A program made the position numbers and the translations under genes. A stretch of DNA of 22,336 nucleotides from NCBI GenBank assembly GCA_035528895.1, contig DATKXS010000162.1:1-22336 (forward strand), read 5' to 3'. Positions 1 through 7,876 of this stretch are shown here, piece after piece. The stretch's first letter is position 1. Every line of letters starts with the position of its first letter. Source of the stretch: UBA8522 sp035528895. Its GTDB lineage: Bacteria; Acidobacteriota; Aminicenantia; Aminicenantales; UBA8522. The notes below the pieces were generated by a model. The model had not been told where the DNA came from. It worked only from the letters and a program-made list of their open reading frames with translations, and did not search any database.

Positions 1-710
1 ACGAACCCGCAGACGAGCGCCAGGCCGCCCAGGAGAAGACAAACGCCCAAGAGGTCCGGGAGGCGGGAGAACCCGAGCATTATCCCCACCAGCGCCAGAC
101 CGTAAAGAATCGAGCCGCCGAGGTCGAAGCTCTCGCCGCCCGACTCCGCCCACTCGTCCCTGAGCTTCCAGAGGACGAGGACGATGATGATCAGTCCCAG
201 CGGAATATTGACCAGAAAAATGCTCCGCCAGCCGAACTGCTGGGTGAGCCACCCCCCGAGCACGGGGCCGAGGGACAGGCCCAGGTAGACGGCGGCCGTG
301 TTGATACCGAGGGCCTTTCCCCGCTCTCCCGGCGGGAAGACCGAGGTCAGGATAGCGATGGCCGTGCCGAAGATCAGGGCGGCCCCGAAACCTTGCAGGA
401 CCCGGAACCCGATCAGGGCTAGGATCGAGGGCGCCAGAGCGGTGAGAAGAGAGGAGACCGTGTAGAGTAAGATGCCGATGACGAAGATCTTTTTCCGGCC
501 GTGGATATCGGCCAGCCGTCCGAAGGGGACGAGAAAGACGGCGGCGGCCAGAAGATAGGCGGTGGCCACCCAGCCGAGGGTCACGGGATCGGCGCCGAAC
601 CGCCGGCCGATAGCCGGCAGGGCGATGTTGACCGCCGAACCCATGAACGGCGCCAGGAACGAGGCCAGTCCGGCGACGATCGAAGCGGAGAGCTGCGCTT
701 TTTTATCCAT
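1..710 (-). CDS. MFS drug exporter, DHA2 (EmrB/QacA-like), N-terminal part
   Basis: Reading the minus strand from the ATG at 710 gives an open frame that runs off the window, about 236 residues with no stop. It is a hydrophobic multi-pass inner-membrane protein. Major-facilitator signatures are visible: motif A GRLADIHGRKK at residues 64-74 with the conserved Asp68, motif B around R103-VLQG, and the antiporter motif C ending GPVLGG at 148-153. Motif C and the WRSIFLVNIP stretch after it are typical of the 14-TM DHA2 family of proton-driven multidrug exporters (EmrB, QacA). The substrate cannot be read from the sequence. There is no Shine-Dalgarno before the ATG, and a TATAAT box lies only 15 bases upstream, so the mRNA may be almost leaderless. 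It is divergent from the C69 dipeptidase gene. Family is certain, the DHA2 subgroup likely. Confidence 0.9.
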   Translation of the reverse strand, partial: MDKKAQLSASIVAGLASFLAPFMGSAVNIALPAIGRRFGADPVTLGWVATAYLLAAAVFLVPFGRLADIHGRKKIFVIGILLYTVSSLLTALAPSILALIGFRVLQGFGAALIFGTAIAILTSVFPPGERGKALGINTAAVYLGLSLGPVLGGWLTQQFGWRSIFLVNIPLGLIIIVLVLWKLRDEWAESGGESFDLGGSILYGLALVGIMLGFSRLPDLLGVCLLLGGLALVCGF

Positions 711-725
711 CGCTTATCGATATAT

Positions 726-731
726 ATTATA
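726..731 (-). promoter_or_regulatory. Putative -10 box of the MFS exporter gene
   Basis: The minus strand carries a perfect TATAAT 15 bases upstream of the exporter ATG. No good -35 hexamer lies at 16-18 bases. The predicted start point would leave a leader of under ten bases, which agrees with the missing ribosome-binding site. The local sequence is AT-rich, so a chance match is possible. Confidence 0.35.
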
Positions 732-894
732 GAAACTGTCGATTTTTACAAACCTGCTGTGCCCGCTTCGTTGACGATAACATCAATAACAAGAATCCGG
801 GTGAAACAAAGCATCGAGTCATTTGGGCTTGAAAATGGCACGGCCAAGAGAGTACATTGAGCGAGAATCTCCTAGAACCTTCGGGAGGCCATCC

Positions 895-2394
895 ATGAGA
901 AACAGGCTGACAAAGACACTCGTCCTCGTCTCTCTCTTCCTTGCCCTGGCCTTGCTGTCCCCGGCCGCCGAGCGCCGGGATGACGACTGCTTCACCGTTC
1001 TCGTCGGTAAGAATGCCAGCGCGGACGGCTCGGTCATGATCGGCCATAACGAGGACGATCGGGGCGACATCATCGTCAACCTCCGGAAAATCCAACCCCG
1101 CGATTACGGCGCGCCCCAGAAAATCCGCCTTGGGAAGGGAGGCACCTTTGAGACCGACGGCCGGACCAACGGATTTCTCTGGATCGAGGCGACAACCCAG
1201 GAATTCGCCGACAGCTTCATCAACGAACACGGCGTCGTCGTCACCTCGGACAGTTGCCCATCCAGGGAAACAAGGGACGACGTCACGGACGGCGGCATCG
1301 GCTACATGCTCAGGAGAATCGTCGTCGAGAAGGCGAAAACCGCGAGAGAGGCTGTGAAGATCGCGGGCGATCTGGTCGAGAAATACGGCTACAGGGCCTC
1401 GGGAAGAACCTACTCGATCGCGGACAAGAACGAAGCCTGGATGCTGGCCGTCATCCGGGGACGGCACTGGTTCGCCCAGAGGGTCCCCGACGACGAGGTG
1501 GCCGTCATCCCCAACCACTACACCATCAGGCAAGTCCGCCCGGACGACCCGGACCATTTCATGGGGAGCTGGGACATCGTGGAATACGCCCGGAATAACG
1601 GCTGGCCCGACGGAACGGAAGACGGCCCCTTCGATTTCAAAAAGGCCTTCGCCAGGCCCTCACGCCAGGACCTCGTCTCCGACGGAAATACGTTGCGCCA
1701 CTGGAGGGGGTTGAACCTGCTCGGCGGGCGGGAATGGGAGATCAGCGACGACTACCCGTTTTCCTCGAAGCCCGGGAAAAAGGTCACCGCGGAAGCCCTC
1801 ATGAGCATCCTCCGGGACCACTACGAAGGGACGGAATACGACGCCACGGACGGGTACAAAACGGGTACCCCGAACAGGACGAAATTCAGGACGATCTGCA
1901 CGGCCTCGACGATCAACTCCTTCGTCGCGTCTCTCGACGGGAAGCTCCCGGAGCCGATCTCCGTCTCGTTGTGGCTGGCTTTCGGGAAGCCCGACACGAC
2001 GGTTTACCTGCCTCTTTATTACGGCGTCGAGGGCCTGCCGCCGGGCGCGGGCTTAGGAACCCTCACTCATGATTACGAGATTTTCTACAAACAGCATTTC
2101 GACGACGCGGAATTCAAAGCCGCGAAGGACGGGCTTCTCCACACCAAGGTCCTCGAGCTCGAAAAGGCCGTCGAAGCGGACTACGGCCCGATGATCGAAA
2201 CGCTGAGGCAGGGACTATTCCCCGTCGAAAAGGCGTTCTTTGAAAACCGGCGGAAATTCGAAGTGGACTTCACGGCCCTCTATGCCAAAGACAAGCAGGA
2301 GGCCCTAGAAATGCTCAACGCCTATGTCGCAGCGGCCTTCGATCAAGTGGCCGGCCTCTGCCAGAAGCTTCTGGCGAAGCAGCCGGAGTCCTGA
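895..2394 (+). CDS. Secreted C69-family dipeptidase (PepD/U34 type)
   Basis: The protein has 499 residues. The ATG at 895 follows a GGGAGG ribosome site by six bases and starts a clear signal peptide (MRNRLTKTL, then a Leu/Val/Ala core to about residue 25). The frame is open further upstream, but those starts lack a ribosome site. Cys32 in DDCFTVLVGKNAS aligns with the N-terminal nucleophile cysteine of peptidase family C69, and GSVMIGHNEDD follows as in PepD of lactobacilli. These Ntn-fold enzymes self-process to expose the cysteine and cleave dipeptides. The signal peptide implies action in the periplasm or outside. It is a single gene, divergent from the exporter and convergent with the glycosidase. 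Family is confident; dipeptide preference is unknown. Confidence 0.92.
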   Translation: MRNRLTKTLVLVSLFLALALLSPAAERRDDDCFTVLVGKNASADGSVMIGHNEDDRGDIIVNLRKIQPRDYGAPQKIRLGKGGTFETDGRTNGFLWIEATTQEFADSFINEHGVVVTSDSCPSRETRDDVTDGGIGYMLRRIVVEKAKTAREAVKIAGDLVEKYGYRASGRTYSIADKNEAWMLAVIRGRHWFAQRVPDDEVAVIPNHYTIRQVRPDDPDHFMGSWDIVEYARNNGWPDGTEDGPFDFKKAFARPSRQDLVSDGNTLRHWRGLNLLGGREWEISDDYPFSSKPGKKVTAEALMSILRDHYEGTEYDATDGYKTGTPNRTKFRTICTASTINSFVASLDGKLPEPISVSLWLAFGKPDTTVYLPLYYGVEGLPPGAGLGTLTHDYEIFYKQHFDDAEFKAAKDGLLHTKVLELEKAVEADYGPMIETLRQGLFPVEKAFFENRRKFEVDFTALYAKDKQEALEMLNAYVAAAFDQVAGLCQKLLAKQPES

Positions 2395-2395
2395 A

Positions 2396-2428
2396 CCGGG
2401 GGAATCGTCTTCTCTATTCCGCCCCCGG
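2396..2428. terminator. Possible bidirectional terminator hairpin
   Basis: Between the convergent dipeptidase and glycosidase genes, CCGGGGGAAT (2396-2405) pairs with ATTCC and CCCGG (2416-2420, 2424-2428) in two five-pair helices split by a three-base bulge, with a ten-base loop. It is GC-rich and in the right place. Neither strand has a clear T-run afterwards, so it may be only a weak terminator. Confidence 0.35.
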
Positions 2429-2452
2429 GACAGACCGCCGCAAGGGCGATCG

Positions 2453-5038
2453 TTATTCCAGCCCGAGGATGACTTGCTGACGCAAGAAGTGCCCTTCTTT
2501 TCCGGACGGGAAGCGGATCACAAGCCCGTTCCCGGAAAACTCGGCCCCTTGTATCTCCCGGATAAACTCTCCGCAGGTGACCCCCAGCGAGTAGGTCTGT
2601 CCAGCCAGGCCTTCGACGAGGACCTTAAGTTCGTTCCCTTCCCGGGCGACACGGATGATTTTAAGCCCCCTATCGGGATCTCCGACCCTTGATTCAGCAG
2701 CCGGCGGCAGGATCTCGACCGTGGGCTCGAAATCGATCTCGACAGCCTCCTCGCCGCTGAGGCTAAACCGCACCTCCGGCCGGACAACCCGCGGAGAGGG
2801 CGTCAGTTTGAAGTCCACGGATTTCCCGTTCACGCGGGCGGCCCGGACTTCCGTCCCCGGCCCGCAAGAAGGAGCGAAGACCATGTTGAACCCGGTTCCG
2901 GGCCGCCCCTTGACCTCGAGCCTGATTCTTCCCTTTTCTCGGACATATTGCAGATCGAAGCTTTCCGGGCCGAGGCGGAAATTCTCGACCGTCACACCCG
3001 GCCAATCGGCCGGGAAGCGCGGCTCAAAAACGGCCTCTTTTGCGGCCGCATCTCCACCCAGGCCCAGCATCCCCCGGACGAACGGCAGGACAAAACCGCC
3101 GCTCGAGAACCCTTGATGAGCCACGGCCTCCTGCGGCCAGATGTGCCTGGCGCCGGAGAAAAGCTCGGTGGCGCAGCCGAGGGCGTTATCAAACATGTGT
3201 TCCGCATTCGCCATAAGGAGCCCGTAGCCCTGGATTGCGCAGCCGTGCTGATAGAGGGCGCTGGCGAAATATCCCGTGAGGAATGGCCAGACGGCCCCAT
3301 AATTGTAGTTGAGCGGCTCGTACAGGGGACTCCTCCGGGTGAGAATCCTTACCCCCCAGTCGGTCGTCAGGTCGGAGGCGCTCATGTTTTCGAGAGTCCG
3401 GACGGCCCGGTCGGGGCTTCCGATCTCCCACATCAACGGTACAGCACACCACGGCGTCAGCTCTTTGACCTGTTCGCCCTCGTCGTTGAAAGCATAAGAA
3501 TATTGGCCGACGGCCGCATCCCAGAACTTGGCTTCGAACGCGGCCAGCGCCTTGAGATGGTCGGCTTCCGCCTTTTTTGCCGGCTTCTCTTCCCCCATGA
3601 CGCGGGCCAGCTCGGACATGGCCCGAGCCGCCCGGACCCAGACCGCCGCCAAATAGATATCCGTCTGGATACCAGTCAGAGAGCCGAACTCCAGGGCCCC
3701 GAGCCCGGCCTTGGAGTTGTCCATCAGGCCGTCGCCGTCGGCGTCCGTCGTCAAGCACCAAGCGTAGGCCCGGCAGAGCGACGGCCAGCCCTTCTGGAGG
3801 AATTCCCGGTCGCCGCTCCAGCGGAAATAATCATGGCAGGCGGCGATATAGTACGGTGTCGTATCTCCATGGATGTAGCCGTAAGGGTAATCTTCGAACC
3901 AGTTGATATAGCCGGCGGCCTGGGAGAGCTCGTGGGCCATCTTCCCGTCCTCGCGCTGCCATTTCCGGGTGAAGGCCAGCGCTTCCCGGACAGCCTCATG
4001 AGCACCGTAGCTCAAGAGACTCATGGAATTGAGATACGCATCCGTGCCGAAGAACCAGCCGAACCCGGGCCGGCCGCCCGTACCCGAGAGGCCGAGCCCC
4101 GCCACCAGGCCGCGGCCGAGGTCGGGATTATCGACCCGGAGATTGTCGTAGGAAACCTTGGCCCATTCCAGAGCCAGGTTGAGCCCGGCGATCGGCGTCT
4201 TCACCCGGAGCGTGTCCTCCCGCAGCTTGCGATAATACGCGTTGGCCGAAACATAAACGGCTCGAGGGTCTGCGGCCAGCTTTTCATAAACCTTCCGGAT
4301 ATCCTCGCGCTTTCCCTTGCCGCCGGCCAGAACGATCGGGATGAACCTGCCATCGAGTTCCTTCGGGTCGTCTATGAAGATGGTGAATTCGCTCGGCGAA
4401 TCGGAAAGCATGTGGGCGGGTGTGTAGGAGATCCCCCGGGCGGCCGGCGAGCCGACGAACCCGTGATTTCTGCGGGTCGGCTCGGAAATGAGATAGGCCT
4501 TGAGCGTATCATCCCAGTAGGCATATTGGCCGCCGATCCCCGCCGGCCACATCGGCTGGAGGACCGGCTGGAAGCCCGCGACGATGGTCACAGGCTCGGC
4601 GGCATCGATATCGAGGAGGATGACTGCGCCGGCCTCTTCGATGGCGGCTACGAAGGTCGCCCTCACCGTGAAGGATTGGAAGGTGAAAGTCAGCGTCGTC
4701 GCCGCCGGCGTTGCCTCGACAAACCGGACGATGTCTTTGGCCGGGATGGGCCGCGTGCTGTTTTCCAGGAGGAAGGAAAGCTCGAAGTTGCGGAGAAGCT
4801 TGAGCGGATAGGCCCAGGCTTCAAAAGTACCGCTCTCGAGGTCGAGGAGGGCGAACTTGTGCCCGGCTTTATCAAAATAGGTATTCGGCTGGGCCGGCCG
4901 TGAAAGAGTCAGATCGTTCCGTTCGATCTCAAACTCCGGGATGAGACCGTCTTGCGCGGTCGAAAATGACGCGAGAACGAAGAAAAAAACGAGGCCGCCC
5001 CAAAGAACGCATCGCCCGATCCGGTTTCTTTCTCTCAT
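2453..5038 (-). CDS. Secreted glycoside hydrolase, glycogen-debranching-like (alpha/alpha)6 barrel
   Basis: This is an 861-residue protein with a signal peptide (hydrophobic core about 10-26, likely cleavage after STA near 28). The ATG at 5038 follows GAGGGGAG. Residues 30-270 look like an N-terminal beta-sandwich. Residues about 285-720 look like the (alpha/alpha)6 toroid of amylo-alpha-1,6-glucosidase and related MGH1-type hydrolases: GFGWFFGTDA (325-334), MAHE (367-370), YIHGDTTPYY (388-397), and later YNYGAVWPFLTGY. A beta-rich C-terminal domain follows. The family cleaves alpha-glucosidic or related linkages. The catalytic acids cannot be assigned safely, but Asp333, Glu370 and Asp392 are candidates. 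Export suggests action on external or periplasmic oligosaccharide rather than stored glycogen. Single gene with its own TATAAT. Exact substrate and GH number are uncertain. Confidence 0.8.
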   Translation of the reverse strand: MRERNRIGRCVLWGGLVFFFVLASFSTAQDGLIPEFEIERNDLTLSRPAQPNTYFDKAGHKFALLDLESGTFEAWAYPLKLLRNFELSFLLENSTRPIPAKDIVRFVEATPAATTLTFTFQSFTVRATFVAAIEEAGAVILLDIDAAEPVTIVAGFQPVLQPMWPAGIGGQYAYWDDTLKAYLISEPTRRNHGFVGSPAARGISYTPAHMLSDSPSEFTIFIDDPKELDGRFIPIVLAGGKGKREDIRKVYEKLAADPRAVYVSANAYYRKLREDTLRVKTPIAGLNLALEWAKVSYDNLRVDNPDLGRGLVAGLGLSGTGGRPGFGWFFGTDAYLNSMSLLSYGAHEAVREALAFTRKWQREDGKMAHELSQAAGYINWFEDYPYGYIHGDTTPYYIAACHDYFRWSGDREFLQKGWPSLCRAYAWCLTTDADGDGLMDNSKAGLGALEFGSLTGIQTDIYLAAVWVRAARAMSELARVMGEEKPAKKAEADHLKALAAFEAKFWDAAVGQYSYAFNDEGEQVKELTPWCAVPLMWEIGSPDRAVRTLENMSASDLTTDWGVRILTRRSPLYEPLNYNYGAVWPFLTGYFASALYQHGCAIQGYGLLMANAEHMFDNALGCATELFSGARHIWPQEAVAHQGFSSGGFVLPFVRGMLGLGGDAAAKEAVFEPRFPADWPGVTVENFRLGPESFDLQYVREKGRIRLEVKGRPGTGFNMVFAPSCGPGTEVRAARVNGKSVDFKLTPSPRVVRPEVRFSLSGEEAVEIDFEPTVEILPPAAESRVGDPDRGLKIIRVAREGNELKVLVEGLAGQTYSLGVTCGEFIREIQGAEFSGNGLVIRFPSGKEGHFLRQQVILGLE

Positions 5039-5064
5039 GATCTCCCCTCGACGAACATTCGGGA

Positions 5065-5070
5065 ATTATA
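5065..5070 (-). promoter_or_regulatory. Putative -10 box of the glycosidase gene
   Basis: A perfect TATAAT on the minus strand lies 26 bases upstream of the glycosidase ATG at 5038, leaving a leader of about 20 bases that includes the GAGGGGAG ribosome site. The -35 region (around TTCTGA) is poor. Confidence 0.4.
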
Positions 5071-5167
5071 ACACAAACCCCGGGAGTCAGAACCGCGACC
5101 TCCCCGGACAGGCCGGAAGACAGCTCCAGCCCCTGTTTTCACCGAAGTTGAGCCGGGGCTTCGCGGG

Positions 5168-6592
5168 CTAGTTTTCCGGAGCTCCGGGTATTATTTGCTT
5201 TCCCACCAAATGGAGTTCCCCTTCCGAGTGGGCGATCACTGTGGCCGCCGCGAGGTCTCCCGTGATGTTGATCACCGTGCGGGCCATGTCCAGGATCCGT
5301 TCGACCCCCAGGATGAGGGCGATCCCTTCCAGGGGAATCCCGACCTGCTTGAGAACGATGATCAGCATGAGCACGCCCATGGCCGGAGCTCCGGCGGCGC
5401 CGACGGAGGCAAGGGTCGCCGTCAGAACGATGGCCAGTTGGTCGCCGATCCCCAGGTTCATACCATAGACCTGGGCGATGAAGATGGCGGTCACTCCCTG
5501 ATAGAGCGCCGTCCCGTTCATGTTGATCGTCGCCCCCAGCGGCAGGACGAAGCTGGAGATCTGCTTGGAGACGCCGAGGTTCTCCTCCGCGCACTCCATG
5601 CTCACCGGAAGGGTCGCGGAACTGGAGCTTGTGCTGAAGGCGATCAACTGGGCCTTGGAAATCCCTTTCCAGAACTCGAAATAGGGATACCGGGTGAACA
5701 GGGAGACGACGGCCGGGTAGGAGACCGCCAGGATGAACAGTCCGCCGAGGACGACCGCGCAGTAGCGGAGGAGGGACATCAGGATGTGGACCCCGAACGT
5801 TCCGACGACCGAAGCGATGAGGGCGAAGACCGCGTAGGGCGCCACCTTGATCACGATCTCGACGATCCTGATCATAATGTCGTTGATGGCTTCGAAGAAG
5901 GAGAGCACCGGCTTCATCCTGTTCTTGTCCAAGAGGGAGATGACGACCCCCATGAACATCGAGAGGAAGATGATCTGGAGCATGTTGGCCTTAACAAAGG
6001 CGTCTCCGGGATTATCCGGAATGATATCGACGAGCATCTCCACGACCCCGAGCCGCTCCCCCGCCCGCAGGGCCTGGCCGTCCGCGGTCTCTCCGTAGTT
6101 CGCCTTGAGTTCGGCCTGGACGGATTCCGGAATGTTCCGTCCTGGCTTCAGCGTGTTGGCCAGCAACAGGCCGAGAGCGACGGCCGTCACGTAGTAGGCG
6201 ATATAAAAAGCAAGTGTTTTTCCTCCGATGCGCCCCAGTCTGCGCATATCCCCGAGGCTGGCCACGCCGACCAGCAGAGACGCAAAGATGAGCGGGATGA
6301 CCACCATCTTAATCAGGCGGATGAAAGCCGTGCCGACGGGCTTGATCACGGCCGCGTCGGGCCCGAAGGCCAGGCCGACAGCCGCGCCGAGGACGAGTCC
6401 GGCGAAAATCTTGTTGGCCACTCCGGTTTTCCGGAGAGTGGTCCGGCCGAGCAGAAGCACCGCCGCCAGAAAAAGGATGATTTGGATGATCTTTATCCCG
6501 GCCGACCCGGCGGGCCTACCGAGGGCCAGAGCGGCGCCGCCGAGAACGGCGGAAGCCACGGCCCCGATTATTCGGCCCAGATGGCGCCGCAT
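5168..6592 (-). CDS. Dicarboxylate/amino acid:cation symporter (DAACS, GltP/DctA family)
   Basis: The protein has 474 residues. I place the start at the ATG at 6592 because AAGGAGG sits seven bases before it; the frame is open for 117 codons upstream without such a site. It is a multi-pass inner-membrane carrier. The family's re-entrant-loop signatures are present: the serine-rich STSSSSATLP at 320-329 and LPLGATINMNGT at 350-361, in which the usual Asp of NMDGT is Asn359. Family members import glutamate, aspartate or C4-dicarboxylates with protons or sodium. The first 60 residues include an extra hydrophobic segment before the usual TM1. Import of acidic amino acids would suit the neighbouring peptidases, but the substrate is not determined. 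Confidence 0.92.
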   Translation of the reverse strand: MRRHLGRIIGAVASAVLGGAALALGRPAGSAGIKIIQIILFLAAVLLLGRTTLRKTGVANKIFAGLVLGAAVGLAFGPDAAVIKPVGTAFIRLIKMVVIPLIFASLLVGVASLGDMRRLGRIGGKTLAFYIAYYVTAVALGLLLANTLKPGRNIPESVQAELKANYGETADGQALRAGERLGVVEMLVDIIPDNPGDAFVKANMLQIIFLSMFMGVVISLLDKNRMKPVLSFFEAINDIMIRIVEIVIKVAPYAVFALIASVVGTFGVHILMSLLRYCAVVLGGLFILAVSYPAVVSLFTRYPYFEFWKGISKAQLIAFSTSSSSATLPVSMECAEENLGVSKQISSFVLPLGATINMNGTALYQGVTAIFIAQVYGMNLGIGDQLAIVLTATLASVGAAGAPAMGVLMLIIVLKQVGIPLEGIALILGVERILDMARTVINITGDLAAATVIAHSEGELHLVGKQIIPGAPEN

Positions 6593-6665
6593 GAATTCAC
6601 CTCCTTCCGGACGGCTCTCCGTTTTCGAACCCTCCCGGCGTGTTTCAGGCGAACACCAGGTCCCC

Positions 6666-6694
6666 ACTATGGGCAAATTCAGGAAAAGAATCAA
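6666..6694 (-). promoter_or_regulatory. Candidate sigma-70-type promoter of the symporter gene
   Basis: On the minus strand TTGATT (6689-6694) and CATAGT (6666-6671) are spaced by 17 bases. Each matches four of six consensus positions. The predicted leader of about 70 bases ends in the strong AAGGAGG site. It sits in the 146-base gap behind the two-TM protein gene. Confidence 0.4.
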
Positions 6695-6738
6695 GAGACA
6701 AGCGGAAAAAGCAGGGGGCTCGGGACGGGCGGAAGTCC

Positions 6739-7488
6739 CTAAAAAAGAAGAAGAAGAACCAGGCAACTCCCGATGACCGCCAGGGAAACCGGCAGGGCCG
6801 ACCGCCAACCCGGGTTGGCCCGTTTGAGGATCTCGAACTCCGTGACATAGACGGTCTCGCAGGCCTGGCCGCCGGTGTCCTTGCGGGTCGTGCTCGTCCC
6901 CCGCACCTGTTTCGACCCCTTGTGTCCATATTTGGCCAGCCAACCCCGCAGGTGGACCTGGTCGCCCCGCTTGACGCTCTTAATGAGCCGGCGCAGGAGC
7001 GCGTCTTCGGTGATGAGGTGATTATTCGAGATGTGGGACTGGGAGAACTGCCGGCCCGTTTCCGGGGCCGACCAGGAGTAATAGCAGGTGAAGTCCCGGC
7101 TCCAGAACTTGATCCGCCGGAAGGCGCCGGTCTCCAGGTTTTTTCCCCAGATGACGCAGAGGTCCTTGATGTTGAGGTAATCCTTCCACATCTCGTGGGC
7201 ATAGTCGAGGAAGGACCCGGCATAGTGGGAGGAGACGACCATCCCCCAGAGCTCGTAGTCGAACTGCGGATAGACCGTGTAGGTGAAGCCCTTCTGGTCC
7301 ACATCAAAGGGCGCAGGGACGTCTCCCGGCTCCTGGACCGGTTCCTCAAAAACTTCGGACCGGAACTCATCCTGACCCGGCCAACGGTTTCTGAAGATGA
7401 TGCTGAGGAAAAGCATAATGAGTCCGGCCAGGAGGATGACCTTGACGAATTCGCGCTGGGAGGCCGTCAGATGTTTCGGCGCCGGCAT
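6739..7488 (-). CDS. Uncharacterised two-TM envelope protein
   Basis: The protein has 249 residues, starting at the ATG at 7488 with AAGGGGG ten bases upstream. A membrane segment at about 16-33 and a C-terminal one at about 232-249, ending only at the last codon, bracket a soluble domain of about 190 residues. The middle contains conserved-looking blocks: YPQFDYELWGMVVSSHYAG, LNIKDLCVIWGKNLETGAF, CYYSWSAPETGRQF, ISNNHLI, and GDQVHLRGWLAKYGHK. The last, followed by TSTTRKDTGGQACETVYV, reads like a small beta-barrel (OB-like) region. I recall similar unnamed proteins in deltaproteobacteria and acidobacteria, but no function is known to me. The gene is on the same strand as the symporter, 146 bases apart, with a separate promoter candidate between them. 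Confidence 0.8.
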   Translation of the reverse strand: MPAPKHLTASQREFVKVILLAGLIMLFLSIIFRNRWPGQDEFRSEVFEEPVQEPGDVPAPFDVDQKGFTYTVYPQFDYELWGMVVSSHYAGSFLDYAHEMWKDYLNIKDLCVIWGKNLETGAFRRIKFWSRDFTCYYSWSAPETGRQFSQSHISNNHLITEDALLRRLIKSVKRGDQVHLRGWLAKYGHKGSKQVRGTSTTRKDTGGQACETVYVTEFEILKRANPGWRSALPVSLAVIGSCLVLLLLF

Positions 7489-7612
7489 GGGATCGCTACC
7501 CCCTTAGTCTAACCTCGCTATCAAAATATGCCTCCTGTATCAGGCAGCCTGGAACGTTTTCCGGCCCGTATTTTTTTGGCGTCTACGATGAGGTTTCGGC
7601 GGGAAGCCCTGC

Positions 7613-7876
7613 TCATTTGAAGGGGGACCAAATCCTGACGGTATCCCGGAAGACGGCGGTTCTTCCCCGGTCGAGGCCGAGCAGGAGACACCAGTAATTG
7701 ACCGCCCTCCTGCTGAGATTCCTGTTTTTTATCAGGACGGCGCAGAATTTTTCCAGCCCATATTTTCTCTGGACTTCCGCAATGTAATCAACTCCCCCAA
7801 AATTGATCGCCCGCTCGATCTCCGTCTCCGGATCGATCCGGTTCGGGTCTCTGTCCCAGAAAAGCTCTTCCCTCAC
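7613..7876 (-). CDS. Small DUF6922-like protein, probable partner of the AbiEii-type toxin
   Basis: The protein has 87 residues. I choose the GTG at 7876 because it overlaps the upstream stop in a four-base GTGA, a usual mark of translational coupling, and because recognisable sequence starts just there. The frame is open upstream but only inside the other gene. The sequence REELFWDRDPNRIDPETEIERAI, then YGLEKFCAVLIKNRNLSRRAVNYWCLLLG, has the pattern of DUF6922 proteins (LFWD near the start, Leu-Ser-x-x-x-x-N-x-W near the end). Such proteins commonly sit beside nucleotidyltransferase toxins. It has no DNA-binding helix-turn-helix that I can see. Antitoxin function is inferred from size, overlap and partner. 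Confidence 0.7.
   Translation of the reverse strand: MREELFWDRDPNRIDPETEIERAINFGGVDYIAEVQRKYGLEKFCAVLIKNRNLSRRAVNYWCLLLGLDRGRTAVFRDTVRIWSPFK

Noticed and set aside
727..1557. Open frame of 276 codons on the minus strand
   Set aside because: It lies antisense to the C69 dipeptidase gene, has no recognisable motif and reads as a shadow of GC-rich codons.
2948..4903. Open frame of 651 codons on the plus strand
   Set aside because: It is antisense to the glycosidase, which has a signal peptide, family motifs and a ribosome site. The opposite frame is rich in Arg, Gly and Pro with no domain.
6722..6739. GGGAC/GTCCC hairpin after the two-TM protein gene, as a terminator
   Set aside because: Only five pairs with an eight-base loop overlapping the stop codon, and no T-run close behind.
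5195..6742. Open frame of 515 codons on the plus strand
   Set aside because: Shadow of the symporter gene: strongly biased to Asp, His, Arg and Gly, with no membrane or domain pattern.
7494..7612. Possible regulatory RNA or terminator in the gap before the DUF6922-like gene
   Set aside because: Only a four-pair CCTG/CAGG stem and a T-run on the opposite strand, not arranged as a terminator for either neighbour.
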